Of a stretch of DNA of 40,005 nt, positions 16,477 to 25,518 are shown piece by piece. The DNA is from GCA-003244245 sp049673305 (GTDB lineage: Bacteria > Actinomycetota > Actinomycetes > Mycobacteriales > Pseudonocardiaceae): NCBI GenBank assembly GCA_049673305.1, contig JBATXM010000278.1, positions 1 to 40,005 on the forward strand. Reading direction: 5' to 3'. Under the pieces are notes generated by a model. That model did not search any database. It had not been told where the DNA came from and saw only the letters and a list, made by a program, of their open reading frames with translations. A program made the position numbers and the translations under genes. Positions within the stretch are counted from its first letter, which is position 1, and each line of letters begins with the position of its first letter.

Positions 16477-16893
16477 TTACGGCAGTTCGTCGGTTTCCAG
16501 GTCGGGGTCGAGAGATCGCAGCGCGGCGGCGCTTCCGGTGAGCACCGGCCAGCCCCGGCGGCGGGCGGACTGCACGACGCAGGCCAGGGCCAGCGCGTCG
16601 GCGCCCAGCTTGCCCGGGTCGGCGGCGCCCGCGAGGATGCGACCCAGTTCGGGGGCGTCCGCCTCGGTGAGCGGATCGCGCAGCGTCACCGGGAGTTCCA
16701 GCAGCGCGCGCAGGACGTCGTGGTCAGACTCGCGGGTGGCGGCGTAGGCCAGCGGCAATGCCGCGACCGGCACGGCCACCGCCATGCCCACCTCCATCGC
16801 CGACCAGACCAGGGACTGGGCATAGGGCTCGACCCGGGCCCAGGCGGCCAGCGCGTGGTGGTCCAGCACCCAGCCACCGAAGGCCTCGCTCAC
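16477..16893 (-). CDS. PIN-domain toxin-like protein
   Basis: A 138-residue protein starting at GTG 16893, overlapping the stop of the ribbon-helix-helix gene (GTGA). It begins AFGGWVLDHHALAAW, giving the first acidic residue of a PIN domain. A mid-region ARESDHDVLRALLEL and a C-terminal LGADALALACVVQSARRRGW, GWPVLTG complete the PIN-like order. By family it would be an RNase toxin of the VapC type. The acidic residues are only partly conserved, so activity is uncertain. The antitoxin-first order and overlap support a TA pair. Confidence 0.65.
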   Translation of the reverse strand: MSEAFGGWVLDHHALAAWARVEPYAQSLVWSAMEVGMAVAVPVAALPLAYAATRESDHDVLRALLELPVTLRDPLTEADAPELGRILAGAADPGKLGADALALACVVQSARRRGWPVLTGSAAALRSLDPDLETDELP

Positions 16894-17150
16894 GCAGTGG
16901 GTCCGGGCGACCCGAGGCGGCGCGCGATGAGGGTACGGGCCCATTCCAGGGCGTAATCCGGTGGCTTGCCGAACCGGCGCGCCAGCACGGCCAGGCCGTC
17001 CTCGCGGGCGCGGCGGAACGCCACGGCCTCAGTGACGTACCGGCTGACGGACTCGACCTGCCCAGACTCGGCCAGGCGCTCCACAGCCTCGGCATCCTCG
17101 ATCGGCAGCGTGACGGTGATCTTTTTGGTGGTCCGCCCTCGTGACGCCAT
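16890..17150 (-). CDS. Antitoxin partner of the PIN-like toxin
   Basis: An 86-residue protein: KKITVTLPIEDAEAVERLAE and SVSRYVTEAVAFRRAR fit a ribbon-helix-helix DNA-binding start. The rest is helical and would contact the toxin. The ATG at 17150 is the likely start; a TTG at 17159 is in frame. It overlaps the toxin start by four bases. It is probably autoregulated. Confidence 0.65.
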   Translation of the reverse strand: MASRGRTTKKITVTLPIEDAEAVERLAESGQVESVSRYVTEAVAFRRAREDGLAVLARRFGKPPDYALEWARTLIARRLGSPGPTA

Positions 17151-17267
17151 ACCGTTCAACCTATCGGTAGGGCGTGGCTACCGCCCAATCCAGGTTCCCT
17201 TGTAGGTGTCCAGGGAACTCCCTCCACTCACACGTGGTGACGAAGCGGACAAAATTCCGTGAAACTG

Positions 17268-17304
17268 TTGACAGAAAGCCCTAAATTAGGTGAGGCTCTC
17301 TTCA
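17268..17304 (+). promoter_or_regulatory. -35 box with an IdeR/DtxR-like iron box
   Basis: TTGACA at 17268-17273 is a consensus -35 hexamer. Downstream, TTAGGTGAGGCTCTCTTCA (17286-17304) matches 14 of 19 positions of the classical iron box TTAGGTTAGGCTAACCTAA, with the left half nearly perfect. It lies where a repressor would cover the -10 region. It controls an operon of iron-uptake genes, which supports the assignment. Binding is inferred. Confidence 0.6.
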
Positions 17305-17360
17305 GTTTTCATTCTTACGGGTGATGATATTGATCACTTACCGTGTGTGAGGAGCTCCCG

Positions 17361-18587
17361 ATGGCGTCGAGAATCCGGGGCCGGACGGTACGGGGTTTTG
17401 TCCTACCAGTGCTGGCGGTGTGTGTGCTTGGCGTGACGGGATGTAGCTCGTCGCCGGACAACACGGCGTCGGTGGGTCCGAGTCAGGCCGACTCGTACGT
17501 GGCGCAGCAGTTCTCCCAGGCGGACCGGGACGCGGCGACGAGCCTGATTCCAGCGCCGGGGTCGTTCCTGGCGGGGAAGACGCAGGTGTCTGAGCTGGCG
17601 TCAACCACACCATCCAACGGTGATGTGAATCCGTATGCGATCTGGGTTGTGCAGCGCACGGTGGGTACGGTGTCAGCCGGCGACGTGCTCGTGGACAACT
17701 TCAACAACAAATCCAACAACCAAGGCACCGGGACGACGATCGTCAACGTGCACCCAGACGGCACGGTGTCGGTGTTCGCCCAGTTGCCGCAGACGGTGGA
17801 CGGCTGCCCGGGTGGGGTCGGGCTGACCACCGCGATGGTCCAGTTGGACGCCGGCTGGGTGATCGTGGGCAGCACCCCAAGCACCGACGGCAAGATCGCC
17901 ACGGCGGGGCAGGGATGCCTGCTCGTGTTGTCGCCGGAGGGCAAGGTGGCCAGCACGATCACCGGCCCCTACCTCAACGGGCCCTGGGACGCCACGCTGG
18001 ACGACCACGGCACCAGCGCGACCCTGTTCGTGACGAACACGCTGCCCGGTGTCGTCGCCGCCGGCACGAAGCAGGTTAATCAGGGTAACGTGGTGCGATT
18101 AACCCTGTCGGAATCAGCGTCGGCACCACCGACCGTCCTCGCCGAGACCGAGGTCGCCAGTGGTCTGGCGGAGCGCGGTGATGCGGCCGCGTTCGTTAAG
18201 GGCCCGACCGGGCTCGCGCTGGCACCGTCGGGGACGCTGTATGTGGCCGACAACGTGGACAACCGGATCGCCGCGATCCCCGACGCGGAGACTCGCGGCA
18301 GCTCCGCTGGTGCGGGGACGACGTTGAGCACGGGTGGGCAGCTGGCCAACCCGCTGGCCCTGGTCCTCGCCCCGAATGGGAATCTGCTGGCGGCGAACGC
18401 GACCAACGGCAAGATCGTCGAAATCACCCCGGAGGGCAAGCAGGTCGGGGAGTATTTCGCGATCCAGGACGTCGGACAGGACCCACCTGGTAACGGTGAC
18501 CTGTTCGGTCTGGCGATCAGTGCCGACGGCAAGGGCGTCCTGCTGGTCAAGGACGACCTGAACACGATCGCGCTGCTGCACTCATGA
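17361..18587 (+). CDS. Secreted beta-propeller (NHL/SMP-30-like) lipoprotein
   Basis: A 408-residue protein. The ATG at 17361 follows GAGGAG. The signal peptide ends in a lipobox (LGVTGC), so it is a lipoprotein. The mature part has repeated beta-propeller motifs: TIVNVHPDGTVSVFAQLP, LVLSPEGKVA, GPTGLALAPSGTLYVADNV, LALVLAPNGNLLAANATN and GLAISADGKGVLLV. This looks like a six-bladed NHL or SMP-30 fold. It is not EfeO. Its stop overlaps the start of the DyP peroxidase (ATGA), so the two are likely made together. Substrate or partner binding outside the membrane is inferred. Confidence 0.75.
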   Translation: MASRIRGRTVRGFVLPVLAVCVLGVTGCSSSPDNTASVGPSQADSYVAQQFSQADRDAATSLIPAPGSFLAGKTQVSELASTTPSNGDVNPYAIWVVQRTVGTVSAGDVLVDNFNNKSNNQGTGTTIVNVHPDGTVSVFAQLPQTVDGCPGGVGLTTAMVQLDAGWVIVGSTPSTDGKIATAGQGCLLVLSPEGKVASTITGPYLNGPWDATLDDHGTSATLFVTNTLPGVVAAGTKQVNQGNVVRLTLSESASAPPTVLAETEVASGLAERGDAAAFVKGPTGLALAPSGTLYVADNVDNRIAAIPDAETRGSSAGAGTTLSTGGQLANPLALVLAPNGNLLAANATNGKIVEITPEGKQVGEYFAIQDVGQDPPGNGDLFGLAISADGKGVLLVKDDLNTIALLHS

Positions 18588-19915
18588 CCGGCCACGAGCA
18601 GGGCCCCGAGCAGGCCCATGGAGTGAGCCGGCGGGGTTGGCTGCTGGGCGGTGCCGGTGTCGTCGGCGGTGGCATGGCTGGTGGGCTCATCGTTGAAGGC
18701 GTCGCGAGCACAAGCTCGCCGGCCCGGGAGCGGACTGAGCCATTCTGGGGTGCGCACCAGAGTGGGATCGTCACCGACACCCAGCAGCACACGGTGCTGG
18801 CGGCCTTTGACCTGACCGGGACCGACCGCGCCGACCTGGTGACACTGCTGAAAACGTGGACCTCGTTGGCCGGGACTCTGGCGCAAGGCCAGGCACCCAC
18901 GATACCGATCTACGCCCCACCCGCCGCGGCGAATCAGAATGCCTACGCTGACGCCACCAACGCCTCGACCATCGCCGACTCCGTCGAGGCGACCGGTCTC
19001 GGACCAGCCCGGTTGACGATCACGATCGGGTTCGGCCCCGGACTGTTCAACGCGGGCGGCACGGACCGGTACGGGCTTGCCGCCCAGCGTCCGGCAGCGC
19101 TGGTGGATCTGCCGAGGTTCCCCGGCGACCAGCTGGCAGTCGGGGACTCAGGTGGGGACCTGTTCCTGCAGGCCTGCGCGGACGATCCGCAGGTGGCCTT
19201 CCACGCGGTGCGCAGCATCGCCCGGATCGCGCCCGACGTGGCCACGCTGCGCTGGACCCAGCTGGGGTACTCGCCCAGCAACACCGGCGGCACGCCCCGC
19301 AACCTGATGGGGTTCAAAGACGGCACGATGAACTCCAACGCCCACCCTCCCCCCGACCTGGACGCCACCTTGTGGGCCGGCGCGGAAGGACCCGCGTGGA
19401 TGCGTGGCGGCAGCTACCTGGTGTACCGGCGAATCCGGATCGCGCTGGAGCACTGGGACAGGCTCGCGCCCAGCCTGCAGGAACAGGTCATCGGCCGGCA
19501 CAAGGCCAGCGGCGCGCCGCTCGGGCACCAGGATGAGTTCGATGCGCTCGACCTGTCCGCCACAGACCCGCACGGCAAGCTGCTGATCCCGGCCGAGGCC
19601 CACGTGCGGCTGGCCGCGGCGGAGTCGAACAAGGGCGCGGTGATCGTGCGCCGCGCGTTTTCCTTCAACAACGGCACCACACCGTTCACCGAGCGCTGGC
19701 CACCGTGGCGCCAAGCACTGGAGTACGACGCCGGGCTGCTGTTCCTGGCCTACCAGAAAGACCCCCGCACCGGGTTCGTGCCCATCTTCAGCCAACTCGC
19801 GATCACCGACGCGCTCAACCAGTTCACCACCCACACCGCCAGCGCCATCTTCGCCATCCCACCGGGCGCTACCAAGCCCGGTGACTGGATCGGCCAGACC
19901 CTGCTCGCCAGCTAA
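18584..19915 (+). CDS. efeB: Tat-exported DyP-type peroxidase / deferrochelatase, EfeB-like
   Basis: A 443-residue protein. N-terminal SRRGWLLGGAG is a twin-arginine signal, so it is exported folded with its heme. The DyP signature GXXDG is GFKDG (G243-G247). The proximal His is probably H340 in AEAHVRLA. The C-terminal FSQLAITDALNQF and SAIFAIPPG match EfeB. By family it binds heme and acts as a peroxidase. A ferrous-oxidising or iron-release role in iron uptake is known for EfeB, and the operon context agrees. It is coupled to the upstream lipoprotein. Confidence 0.85.
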   Translation: MTGHEQGPEQAHGVSRRGWLLGGAGVVGGGMAGGLIVEGVASTSSPARERTEPFWGAHQSGIVTDTQQHTVLAAFDLTGTDRADLVTLLKTWTSLAGTLAQGQAPTIPIYAPPAAANQNAYADATNASTIADSVEATGLGPARLTITIGFGPGLFNAGGTDRYGLAAQRPAALVDLPRFPGDQLAVGDSGGDLFLQACADDPQVAFHAVRSIARIAPDVATLRWTQLGYSPSNTGGTPRNLMGFKDGTMNSNAHPPPDLDATLWAGAEGPAWMRGGSYLVYRRIRIALEHWDRLAPSLQEQVIGRHKASGAPLGHQDEFDALDLSATDPHGKLLIPAEAHVRLAAAESNKGAVIVRRAFSFNNGTTPFTERWPPWRQALEYDAGLLFLAYQKDPRTGFVPIFSQLAITDALNQFTTHTASAIFAIPPGATKPGDWIGQTLLAS

Positions 19916-19965
19916 ACCACACCGCCGCTAAACGTCACCACCCCACCATCCTGAGGAGATCCGGT

Positions 19966-21009
19966 ATGAAGACCCGCCGGGGCACGCCGCCCCTTCCGTT
20001 GCTGGCCGCGCTGGCGATCGCCACTCTCGTCGCGGCCGGCTGCAGCGCGAAGGCCAGCGCTGGCCCGGCGGAGACGATCACCCTCTACAGCGCGCAGCAC
20101 GAACAGACCACCAACGCGCTGATCACGGCGTTCACCGCGCAAACCGGGATCACCGTCACCTCGCGACACGGTGGCGAGGACGTGCTGACCGCCCAGATCG
20201 AGCAAGAAGGCGCCAAGTCCCCGGCCGACGTCTTTTACACCGAGAACTCCCCATGGCTGGAACAGCTCGACCAGAAACAGCTGCTCGCCAAGGTTGACCC
20301 CACGACGCTGGGGCAGGTCCCGGCCGCCGACAGCGGCGCCAGCGGTGACTGGGTCGGCGTGTCCGCGCGGGTGTCGGCCCTGATCTACAACACCGACAAT
20401 CTCACCGCAGCCCAGCTGCCGACGTCGGTGCTGGACCTAGCCGACCCCCGGTGGAAGGGCAAGCTTGCCCTGGCACCGTCGGAGACCGACTTCTGGCCCA
20501 TCGTCAGCTCGGTGGCCAAGACCTACGGCACCGCGAAGACGCTGGCCTGGTTGCAGGGGCTCAAGGCGAACACCGAGGCGAAGGGCACCGCCCCGGACAA
20601 CGAAACCGTCGTCAGCGACGTCAGCCAGGGCAGCAGCCAGATCAGCATCATCAACCACTACTACTTCTACCGGCTCCAAGCCGAGGTCGGCAAATCCGCC
20701 GTGCATGCCGCGCTGGCCTACCTCGCCCCGCGCGACCCCGGCTATCTGCTGAACGTCTCCGGGGCCGCAGTGCTCAAGTCCAGTGCGCACCAGGCGGCGG
20801 CCCAGAAGCTGGTCGCGTTCATCGCCAGTCCCGCCGGGCAGACGATCCTGGCCCACAGTGACAGCTTCGAATACCCGATCGCCGGGCACGTCGCCGCGAA
20901 CCCGACGCTGCCCCCGTTCGACCAGTTCGCGCCGAACTCCTTCTCGGTCACCGAACTCGGTACCGGTGAGAACGCGAAAACGTTGCTGCAACAAGCCCAG
21001 CTCCTCTAG
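19966..21009 (+). CDS. Ferric ABC transporter substrate-binding lipoprotein (FbpA/FutA-like)
   Basis: A 347-residue protein with GAGGAG before the ATG. The signal peptide ends in a lipobox (VAAGCS). The mature part begins ETITLYSAQHEQTTNALITA, and the lobe contains SPADVFYTENSPWLEQL. NHYYFYRL (about residues 230-237) supplies the Tyr ligands typical of FbpA-type Fe(III) binding. It delivers iron to the permease encoded immediately downstream. Fe(III) is the likely cargo, inferred from the Tyr cluster and neighbours. Confidence 0.85.
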   Translation: MKTRRGTPPLPLLAALAIATLVAAGCSAKASAGPAETITLYSAQHEQTTNALITAFTAQTGITVTSRHGGEDVLTAQIEQEGAKSPADVFYTENSPWLEQLDQKQLLAKVDPTTLGQVPAADSGASGDWVGVSARVSALIYNTDNLTAAQLPTSVLDLADPRWKGKLALAPSETDFWPIVSSVAKTYGTAKTLAWLQGLKANTEAKGTAPDNETVVSDVSQGSSQISIINHYYFYRLQAEVGKSAVHAALAYLAPRDPGYLLNVSGAAVLKSSAHQAAAQKLVAFIASPAGQTILAHSDSFEYPIAGHVAANPTLPPFDQFAPNSFSVTELGTGENAKTLLQQAQLL

Positions 21010-21018
21010 AGGCAGATC

Positions 21019-22653
21019 ATGGTCAGTACTGTCCTGCCCGCACCGCCGCATCCGCTCCCTCGAGGGCGTGGCGGTCCGCGCTGGCTCGTCACGGTGAGCG
21101 TCGTGATCGCGCTCGCGCTGCTGGCACCGCTGGTCCTGGTCGGCCTCGACGCCCGGCTGGCCGGCTGGACCGAGATCCACCGAGTGCTGTTCCGGGCTTA
21201 CTCCCAGCAGCTGCTGATCAACACTGTTGAGCTCGCGGTGGTGGTCACCACGCTGGCCGGGCTCATCGGCACCGCAGCGGCGTGGTGCACTGAGCGCACC
21301 ACGCTGCCGTGGCGGCGGGTGTGGACGGTGCTGCTCGTGCTCCCCGTCGCCATCCCGGACTTCGTCGTCAGCTACGCCTGGCACTCCCTGCAGCCGAGCT
21401 TCATCGGGCTGCCAGCCGCCACGCTGGTGATGACGCTCACCACCTACCCCCTGGTCATGCTGCCGGTTGCCGCCGCGCTACGGCGCGCTGACCCGGGCCT
21501 GGAGGAGGTCGCTCGCAGTCTCGGCACCGGCCGGGCAGCCACCTTCCTCCGGGTCACCGTCCCGCAGATCCGCCCCGCCCTGGTCGGTGGCTGCCTCGTC
21601 GTGGTGCTCACCCTGCTCTCGGAGTACGGAGCCTTTGAGATCGTGCGCTTCCAGACCTTCACCACCGAAATCTTCACCGAGTTCCAGTTCGACCAACCGG
21701 CCGCCGGCGCCCTGTCGGTGCCGCTGGTGGCACTCGGGCTGCTGGTGCTCACCGGCGAATCGCTGATCGGCCGGCGGCGCGGGCAGGTCAGCCGCACCGG
21801 TCCGCACGCCGCGCGGATCACGCGTCGCGGGCAGCTGGGCTACGCGACGGTGCCGGCGCTGGGCACACTGACCGTCCTGGTCGGCCTCGCAGTCGGGGTG
21901 CCCATCGGCACCCTGATTTATTGGATGCAGCGCGGTGTGCACACCACCCTGCCGGCTGCGGCCACGCTCAGCCAGGCCACCTGGTCCACCCTCGTCTACA
22001 GCGCCCTCGGTGCCCTAGTGGCGGTCCTGCTCGCGCTACCGGTAGCAATCATGGCCGTGCGCCGGCCGTCCAGCACTCGCCGGGTGATCGAGCGCAGCAC
22101 CTACCTCACCCAGGCGCTGCCCGGAGTCGTCATCGCGCTCAGCCTGGTCTTCTTCGCCATCCACTACGCCTACCCGCTCTACCAAACCAGCCCGCTGCTG
22201 GTCGCCGCCTACGCGATCATGCATTTCCCGCTCGCCCTGGTCTGCGTCACAGCGTCCGTCGTCCAAGCACCGCCCCGGCTGGCCGATGTCGGTCGCTCCC
22301 TGGGCCGCCACCCGGCAACGGTGTTCGCTCGGGTGACGCTGCCCCTGATCGCGCCAGGCCTGCTGGCCGGGTTGTGCCTGGTGTTCCTCACCGCGGCCAC
22401 CGAGCTCACCGCCACCCTGGTCCTGGCACCGACCGGGGTGCAGACGCTGGCCACCCAGTTCTGGGCCTACCAGAGCGAGGCCGCCTACAGTGCCGCCGCC
22501 CCGTACGCCATGGTCATCATCGCCATCGCCGCAGTGCCCGGAGCGCTGCTCGGGCTGTGGTTCGACCACGAGCGGCGGTTCGACCACGAGCGGCGGTTCG
22601 ACCACCAGCGGCGGTTCGACCACGAGCTCACGATCCCGGGAGGTGCCTCATGA
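21019..22653 (+). CDS. Ferric ABC transporter permease (FbpB-like)
   Basis: A 544-residue double-length permease with two binding-protein-dependent transport domains and about twelve membrane segments. Each half carries an EAA-like loop (GLEEVARSLGTGRAATFLRV and LADVGRSLGRHPATVFARVT) that contacts the ATPase. The C-terminal tail contains FDHERR repeats, absent from ordinary members (see repeat). The start is nine bases after the binding-protein stop, and the stop overlaps the ATPase start (ATGA). Confidence 0.85.
   Translation: MVSTVLPAPPHPLPRGRGGPRWLVTVSVVIALALLAPLVLVGLDARLAGWTEIHRVLFRAYSQQLLINTVELAVVVTTLAGLIGTAAAWCTERTTLPWRRVWTVLLVLPVAIPDFVVSYAWHSLQPSFIGLPAATLVMTLTTYPLVMLPVAAALRRADPGLEEVARSLGTGRAATFLRVTVPQIRPALVGGCLVVVLTLLSEYGAFEIVRFQTFTTEIFTEFQFDQPAAGALSVPLVALGLLVLTGESLIGRRRGQVSRTGPHAARITRRGQLGYATVPALGTLTVLVGLAVGVPIGTLIYWMQRGVHTTLPAAATLSQATWSTLVYSALGALVAVLLALPVAIMAVRRPSSTRRVIERSTYLTQALPGVVIALSLVFFAIHYAYPLYQTSPLLVAAYAIMHFPLALVCVTASVVQAPPRLADVGRSLGRHPATVFARVTLPLIAPGLLAGLCLVFLTAATELTATLVLAPTGVQTLATQFWAYQSEAAYSAAAPYAMVIIAIAAVPGALLGLWFDHERRFDHERRFDHQRRFDHELTIPGGAS
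22561..22626 (+). repeat. 18-base tandem repeat coding FDHERR
   Basis: The unit TTCGACCACGAGCGGCGG occurs three times head to tail, with one base difference in copy three (Glu to Gln), plus a 12-base partial fourth copy. It encodes a charged tail rich in His, Asp, Glu and Arg at the cytoplasmic end of the ferric permease. Tandem units of this kind change copy number by slippage. Confidence 0.85.
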
Positions 22654-23729
22654 GTGCCGTTGAGTTGCGCGCGGTGTCCAAGTCCTATGCGCGGACACCG
22701 GTCCTGCGCGCGGTCACCCTGACCGTCGCTGACACCGCCGACACCACCGTCACGGCGATTCTCGGGCCATCAGGAAGCGGCAAGACCACCCTGCTGCGCC
22801 TGATCGCCGGCTTCGACCGCGCCGATGCGGGAACCATCACCGTCGGCGAACAGGTCGTGGACGACCAGCGCACCCATGTCCGTCCGGAGCACCGCGGCAT
22901 CGGCTACGTTCCCCAGGGCGGCGACCTCTTCCCGCATCTGAGCGTGGCCCGCAACATCAGCTTCGGCCTCCCCAGCCGGGACCGGCACCAGATCAGCGAG
23001 CTGATCGAGCTGGTGGGCCTCACCGGCCTGAGCCACCGCTATCCCCACCAGCTCTCCGGTGGCCAGCAGCAACGCGTCGCCCTGGCCCGGGCACTGGCCA
23101 TCCGACCCCGGCTCGTCCTGTTGGACGAACCGTTCTCCTCACTCGATGCCAGCCTGCGGGTCAGCCTGCGTCGTGACGTCGCCCGCGTGCTCGCCGAGAC
23201 CAAGACCTCAGCCATCATCGTCACCCACGACCAAGACGAAGCACTCTGCCTCGCCGGGTGGATCGTCATCCTTGACCACGGTCGAGTGCTCGCCGAGGGC
23301 AGCCCAGCCCAGCTCTACAACTCCCCAGCCGACCCCGCTACCGCCCGTTACCTCGGCCAGGCGAACCTGTTGCCCGCCGTCATCATCGCCGGCACAGCCC
23401 ACTGCGTCCTCGGCGCTCTGGCGCTGCCCGATGAGACCTCGCCGCAGGACGGCGGGGCAACCGTCCTCATCCGGCCCGAGCAGCTGCGCTTGAGCACGGA
23501 CCAGGGTGACAACAGTGGGGTTCCCGCCACCATCAGCACCCTCGACTATCACGGGCACGACAGCATCGCTGAACTCACCCTCACTGACGCGACAGCGCTG
23601 ACAGCTCGGATCCCCGGTCGTCTCAGCGGCAACGAGGGGCTGCGAACCGGTGACCACGTCCGGGTCCGGGCAACGGGGACGGCGATCGCCTGGCCGGCAG
23701 CCGCCGCACCGCTTACAGGTCGAGGGTGA
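22650..23729 (+). CDS. Ferric ABC transporter ATP-binding protein (FbpC-like)
   Basis: A 359-residue protein starting at ATG 22650, overlapping the permease stop. Walker A is GPSGSGKTT, the signature is LSGGQQQRVALARAL, Walker B is LVLLDEPFSSLD, and the H-loop is VTHDQDEAL. After residue 240 or so a C-terminal TOBE-like regulatory domain follows (VLIRPEQLRLS, HGHDSIAELTL), as in FbpC. It powers iron import. Its end overlaps the convergent ferric reductase gene by 17 bases. Confidence 0.9.
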   Translation: MSAVELRAVSKSYARTPVLRAVTLTVADTADTTVTAILGPSGSGKTTLLRLIAGFDRADAGTITVGEQVVDDQRTHVRPEHRGIGYVPQGGDLFPHLSVARNISFGLPSRDRHQISELIELVGLTGLSHRYPHQLSGGQQQRVALARALAIRPRLVLLDEPFSSLDASLRVSLRRDVARVLAETKTSAIIVTHDQDEALCLAGWIVILDHGRVLAEGSPAQLYNSPADPATARYLGQANLLPAVIIAGTAHCVLGALALPDETSPQDGGATVLIRPEQLRLSTDQGDNSGVPATISTLDYHGHDSIAELTLTDATALTARIPGRLSGNEGLRTGDHVRVRATGTAIAWPAAAAPLTGRG

Positions 23730-25518
23730 GCCGCTCACCGCGGGCGCGAGAGACGCAGATCAGCATTTCACCGGCGGCGCGCTCAGCGCTGCTGAGCAAC
23801 TCGTCACGGTGGTCAGGCTCGCCGGCGAGAACCATGGCGCGGCACGCGCCACACACCCCCTGCTCACACCCCGCCGAGACGGTGGGAACGACGTCGCGGA
23901 CCGCCTGCAGGACGGTGCGATCGGCGGGCACGGTGATGACGCGCCCCGTGCGGCGCAGCTCAACGAAGAGCGCGGCAGCGGTGCTAGCGACGGTGCTGCC
24001 ACCGGCGGCGGTGCCGGTGAACGGAGCGCCGCTGGTGAACGGTTCACTATGCAGGCTGAGGTCCAGCCTGGTGGCGACCCGCTCTCGCACCGCACGCAGC
24101 ATCCGGTCCGGGCCGCAGCAGTAGACAGCGGTGCCCGGCGACGCGGCACCGATCATCGCGTTCAGATCGGGCCGGCCGCGTTCATCGGCGGCAATGATGT
24201 CAACCCGATCGGGACCGAATGCGCAGACCTCGTCGAGGAAGGCCATGCTGGCGCGGCGTCGCCCGGTGTAGACAAGGTTCCACTCGCTATCCTCGGCGGC
24301 CACCCGGGTCACCATCGCCAACAGGGCGGTGATCCCGATCCCACCGGCGATGAACAGGTAAGCCGAGCTGGGCACCAGCGGGAAATGGTTACGTGGCCCA
24401 TGCACAGTGATCAGCTGGCCGGCCCGGGCGTTGGTGTGCAGCTCCACCGACCCGCCACGCCCGCCGGGAACCTGCAGAATTGCGATACGGTAGGAATCGG
24501 TGCGGTGCACCTCGCCGCACAGCGAATACTGCCGGCGCCGGCCTGAGGGTAAGGCCAGCTCGATATGCGCCCCTGGCTCCCAGCCCGGTAGTGGTGCGCC
24601 ATCAGGAGAATTCAGACGCAATGACACGACGTTGTCGGCCTCCCACGTCGTCTGGCCGATGAGTAGTCGCATCCCGGTCTCCGCCGTGGTGGGTGCCGGA
24701 GCAGAGCGTACTCCTCGCAACATCGGCGCGCGGGGCACCGGAATCTCGGTTTCGCGCGGATGTGCGGCCAGCACTGTCGTTGGTCGCGCTGTGAAAAGGC
24801 TTCGCGCTGTGAAAAGGCGCAGCGCCACCAGAAACAGGATGCCCACCCCCACCACAAGGCTCGCCCAGCGCAAGATCGGACGGTTAATGTCGCTACCGGC
24901 CAGCACAGCGTGTGCGCAGACAAGGCCGAACAAGGGAAACGCCAGCAGGTGTAGGCGGCGCCACCACCGCCAGGGCAGTAACACTCGCGCCCAGGACGTC
25001 AGCACAACCGCGAGGAGCAGGTAAAAAGCCAGCACCCCGCAACCCTGGGCCACCGGATTGCTCGGCTTGGCGAAAGGGACAAGCAGCTCTCGCAAACCGA
25101 TCCGCAGCTGGTCGGAGGCGAACACAGACGCCAGGTGAATCACGGTAAAGACCACCACGAGCGCCCCGAGGAATTCGTGGAGTCGCTGTGCCCACGCGCG
25201 CGTGCGTCCCCGAGTGAGCTGCGTGGCCAGCAGCAGGCCGCCCACCACCGAAGCCCCAAGCAAAACCCAGGCAATGAGACCGGACGCGCGGGCCACGTAC
25301 CACCACACCACCGAATCGGCCTGGGCTCGCACGGCTCCCAGCGCCGGCTTGAGGGGGGCCACCTGTGTTTGTCGCGCCGGCAATGACCCGAGGCTGAATC
25401 TACCGAGATCGAATCCCCCAAAGCCAAAAACCCCGACGAGCAAGCCCAGCACGAGCGCGCTGGCACACCCTGTCATTGCGAGCGAACCAGCAAAAATTAT
25501 CCCGCGACGTCTCTCCAT
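23713..25518 (-). CDS. Ferric reductase-like membrane flavoprotein with [2Fe-2S] domain
   Basis: A 601-residue protein; ATG 25518 with GGAG upstream, preferred to the in-frame ATG at 25551. The N-terminal half is a ferric reductase-like membrane domain with candidate heme histidines in RLHEFLGALV, VIHLASVF, RLHLLAFPLF and CAHAVLAG. A ferredoxin-reductase domain follows (RRQYSLCG for FAD; IAGGIGITALLAM for NAD(P)H). The C-terminus has a plant-type ferredoxin site CEQGVCGAC plus LICVS. It would pass electrons from NAD(P)H through FAD, Fe-S and heme to extracytoplasmic Fe(III) or a partner. It is convergent with the iron transporter. A local 18-base duplication lies at 24786-24821. Confidence 0.8.
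   Translation of the reverse strand: MERRRGIIFAGSLAMTGCASALVLGLLVGVFGFGGFDLGRFSLGSLPARQTQVAPLKPALGAVRAQADSVVWWYVARASGLIAWVLLGASVVGGLLLATQLTRGRTRAWAQRLHEFLGALVVVFTVIHLASVFASDQLRIGLRELLVPFAKPSNPVAQGCGVLAFYLLLAVVLTSWARVLLPWRWWRRLHLLAFPLFGLVCAHAVLAGSDINRPILRWASLVVGVGILFLVALRLFTARSLFTARPTTVLAAHPRETEIPVPRAPMLRGVRSAPAPTTAETGMRLLIGQTTWEADNVVSLRLNSPDGAPLPGWEPGAHIELALPSGRRRQYSLCGEVHRTDSYRIAILQVPGGRGGSVELHTNARAGQLITVHGPRNHFPLVPSSAYLFIAGGIGITALLAMVTRVAAEDSEWNLVYTGRRRASMAFLDEVCAFGPDRVDIIAADERGRPDLNAMIGAASPGTAVYCCGPDRMLRAVRERVATRLDLSLHSEPFTSGAPFTGTAAGGSTVASTAAALFVELRRTGRVITVPADRTVLQAVRDVVPTVSAGCEQGVCGACRAMVLAGEPDHRDELLSSAERAAGEMLICVSRARGERLTLDL
24786..24821 (-). repeat. 18-base tandem duplication inside the reductase gene
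   Basis: GCGCTGTGAAAAGGCTTC is followed directly by GCGCTGTGAAAAGGCGCA, 15 of 18 identical. In the protein this gives RLFTARSLFTARP in the linker between the membrane part and the flavin domain. It is in frame and probably neutral. Confidence 0.7.

Noticed and set aside
21921..23729. A 602-codon frame covering the end of the permease gene and the ATPase.
   Set aside because: Only the part from 22650 is coding; upstream it is a Pro/Arg-rich shadow of the permease.
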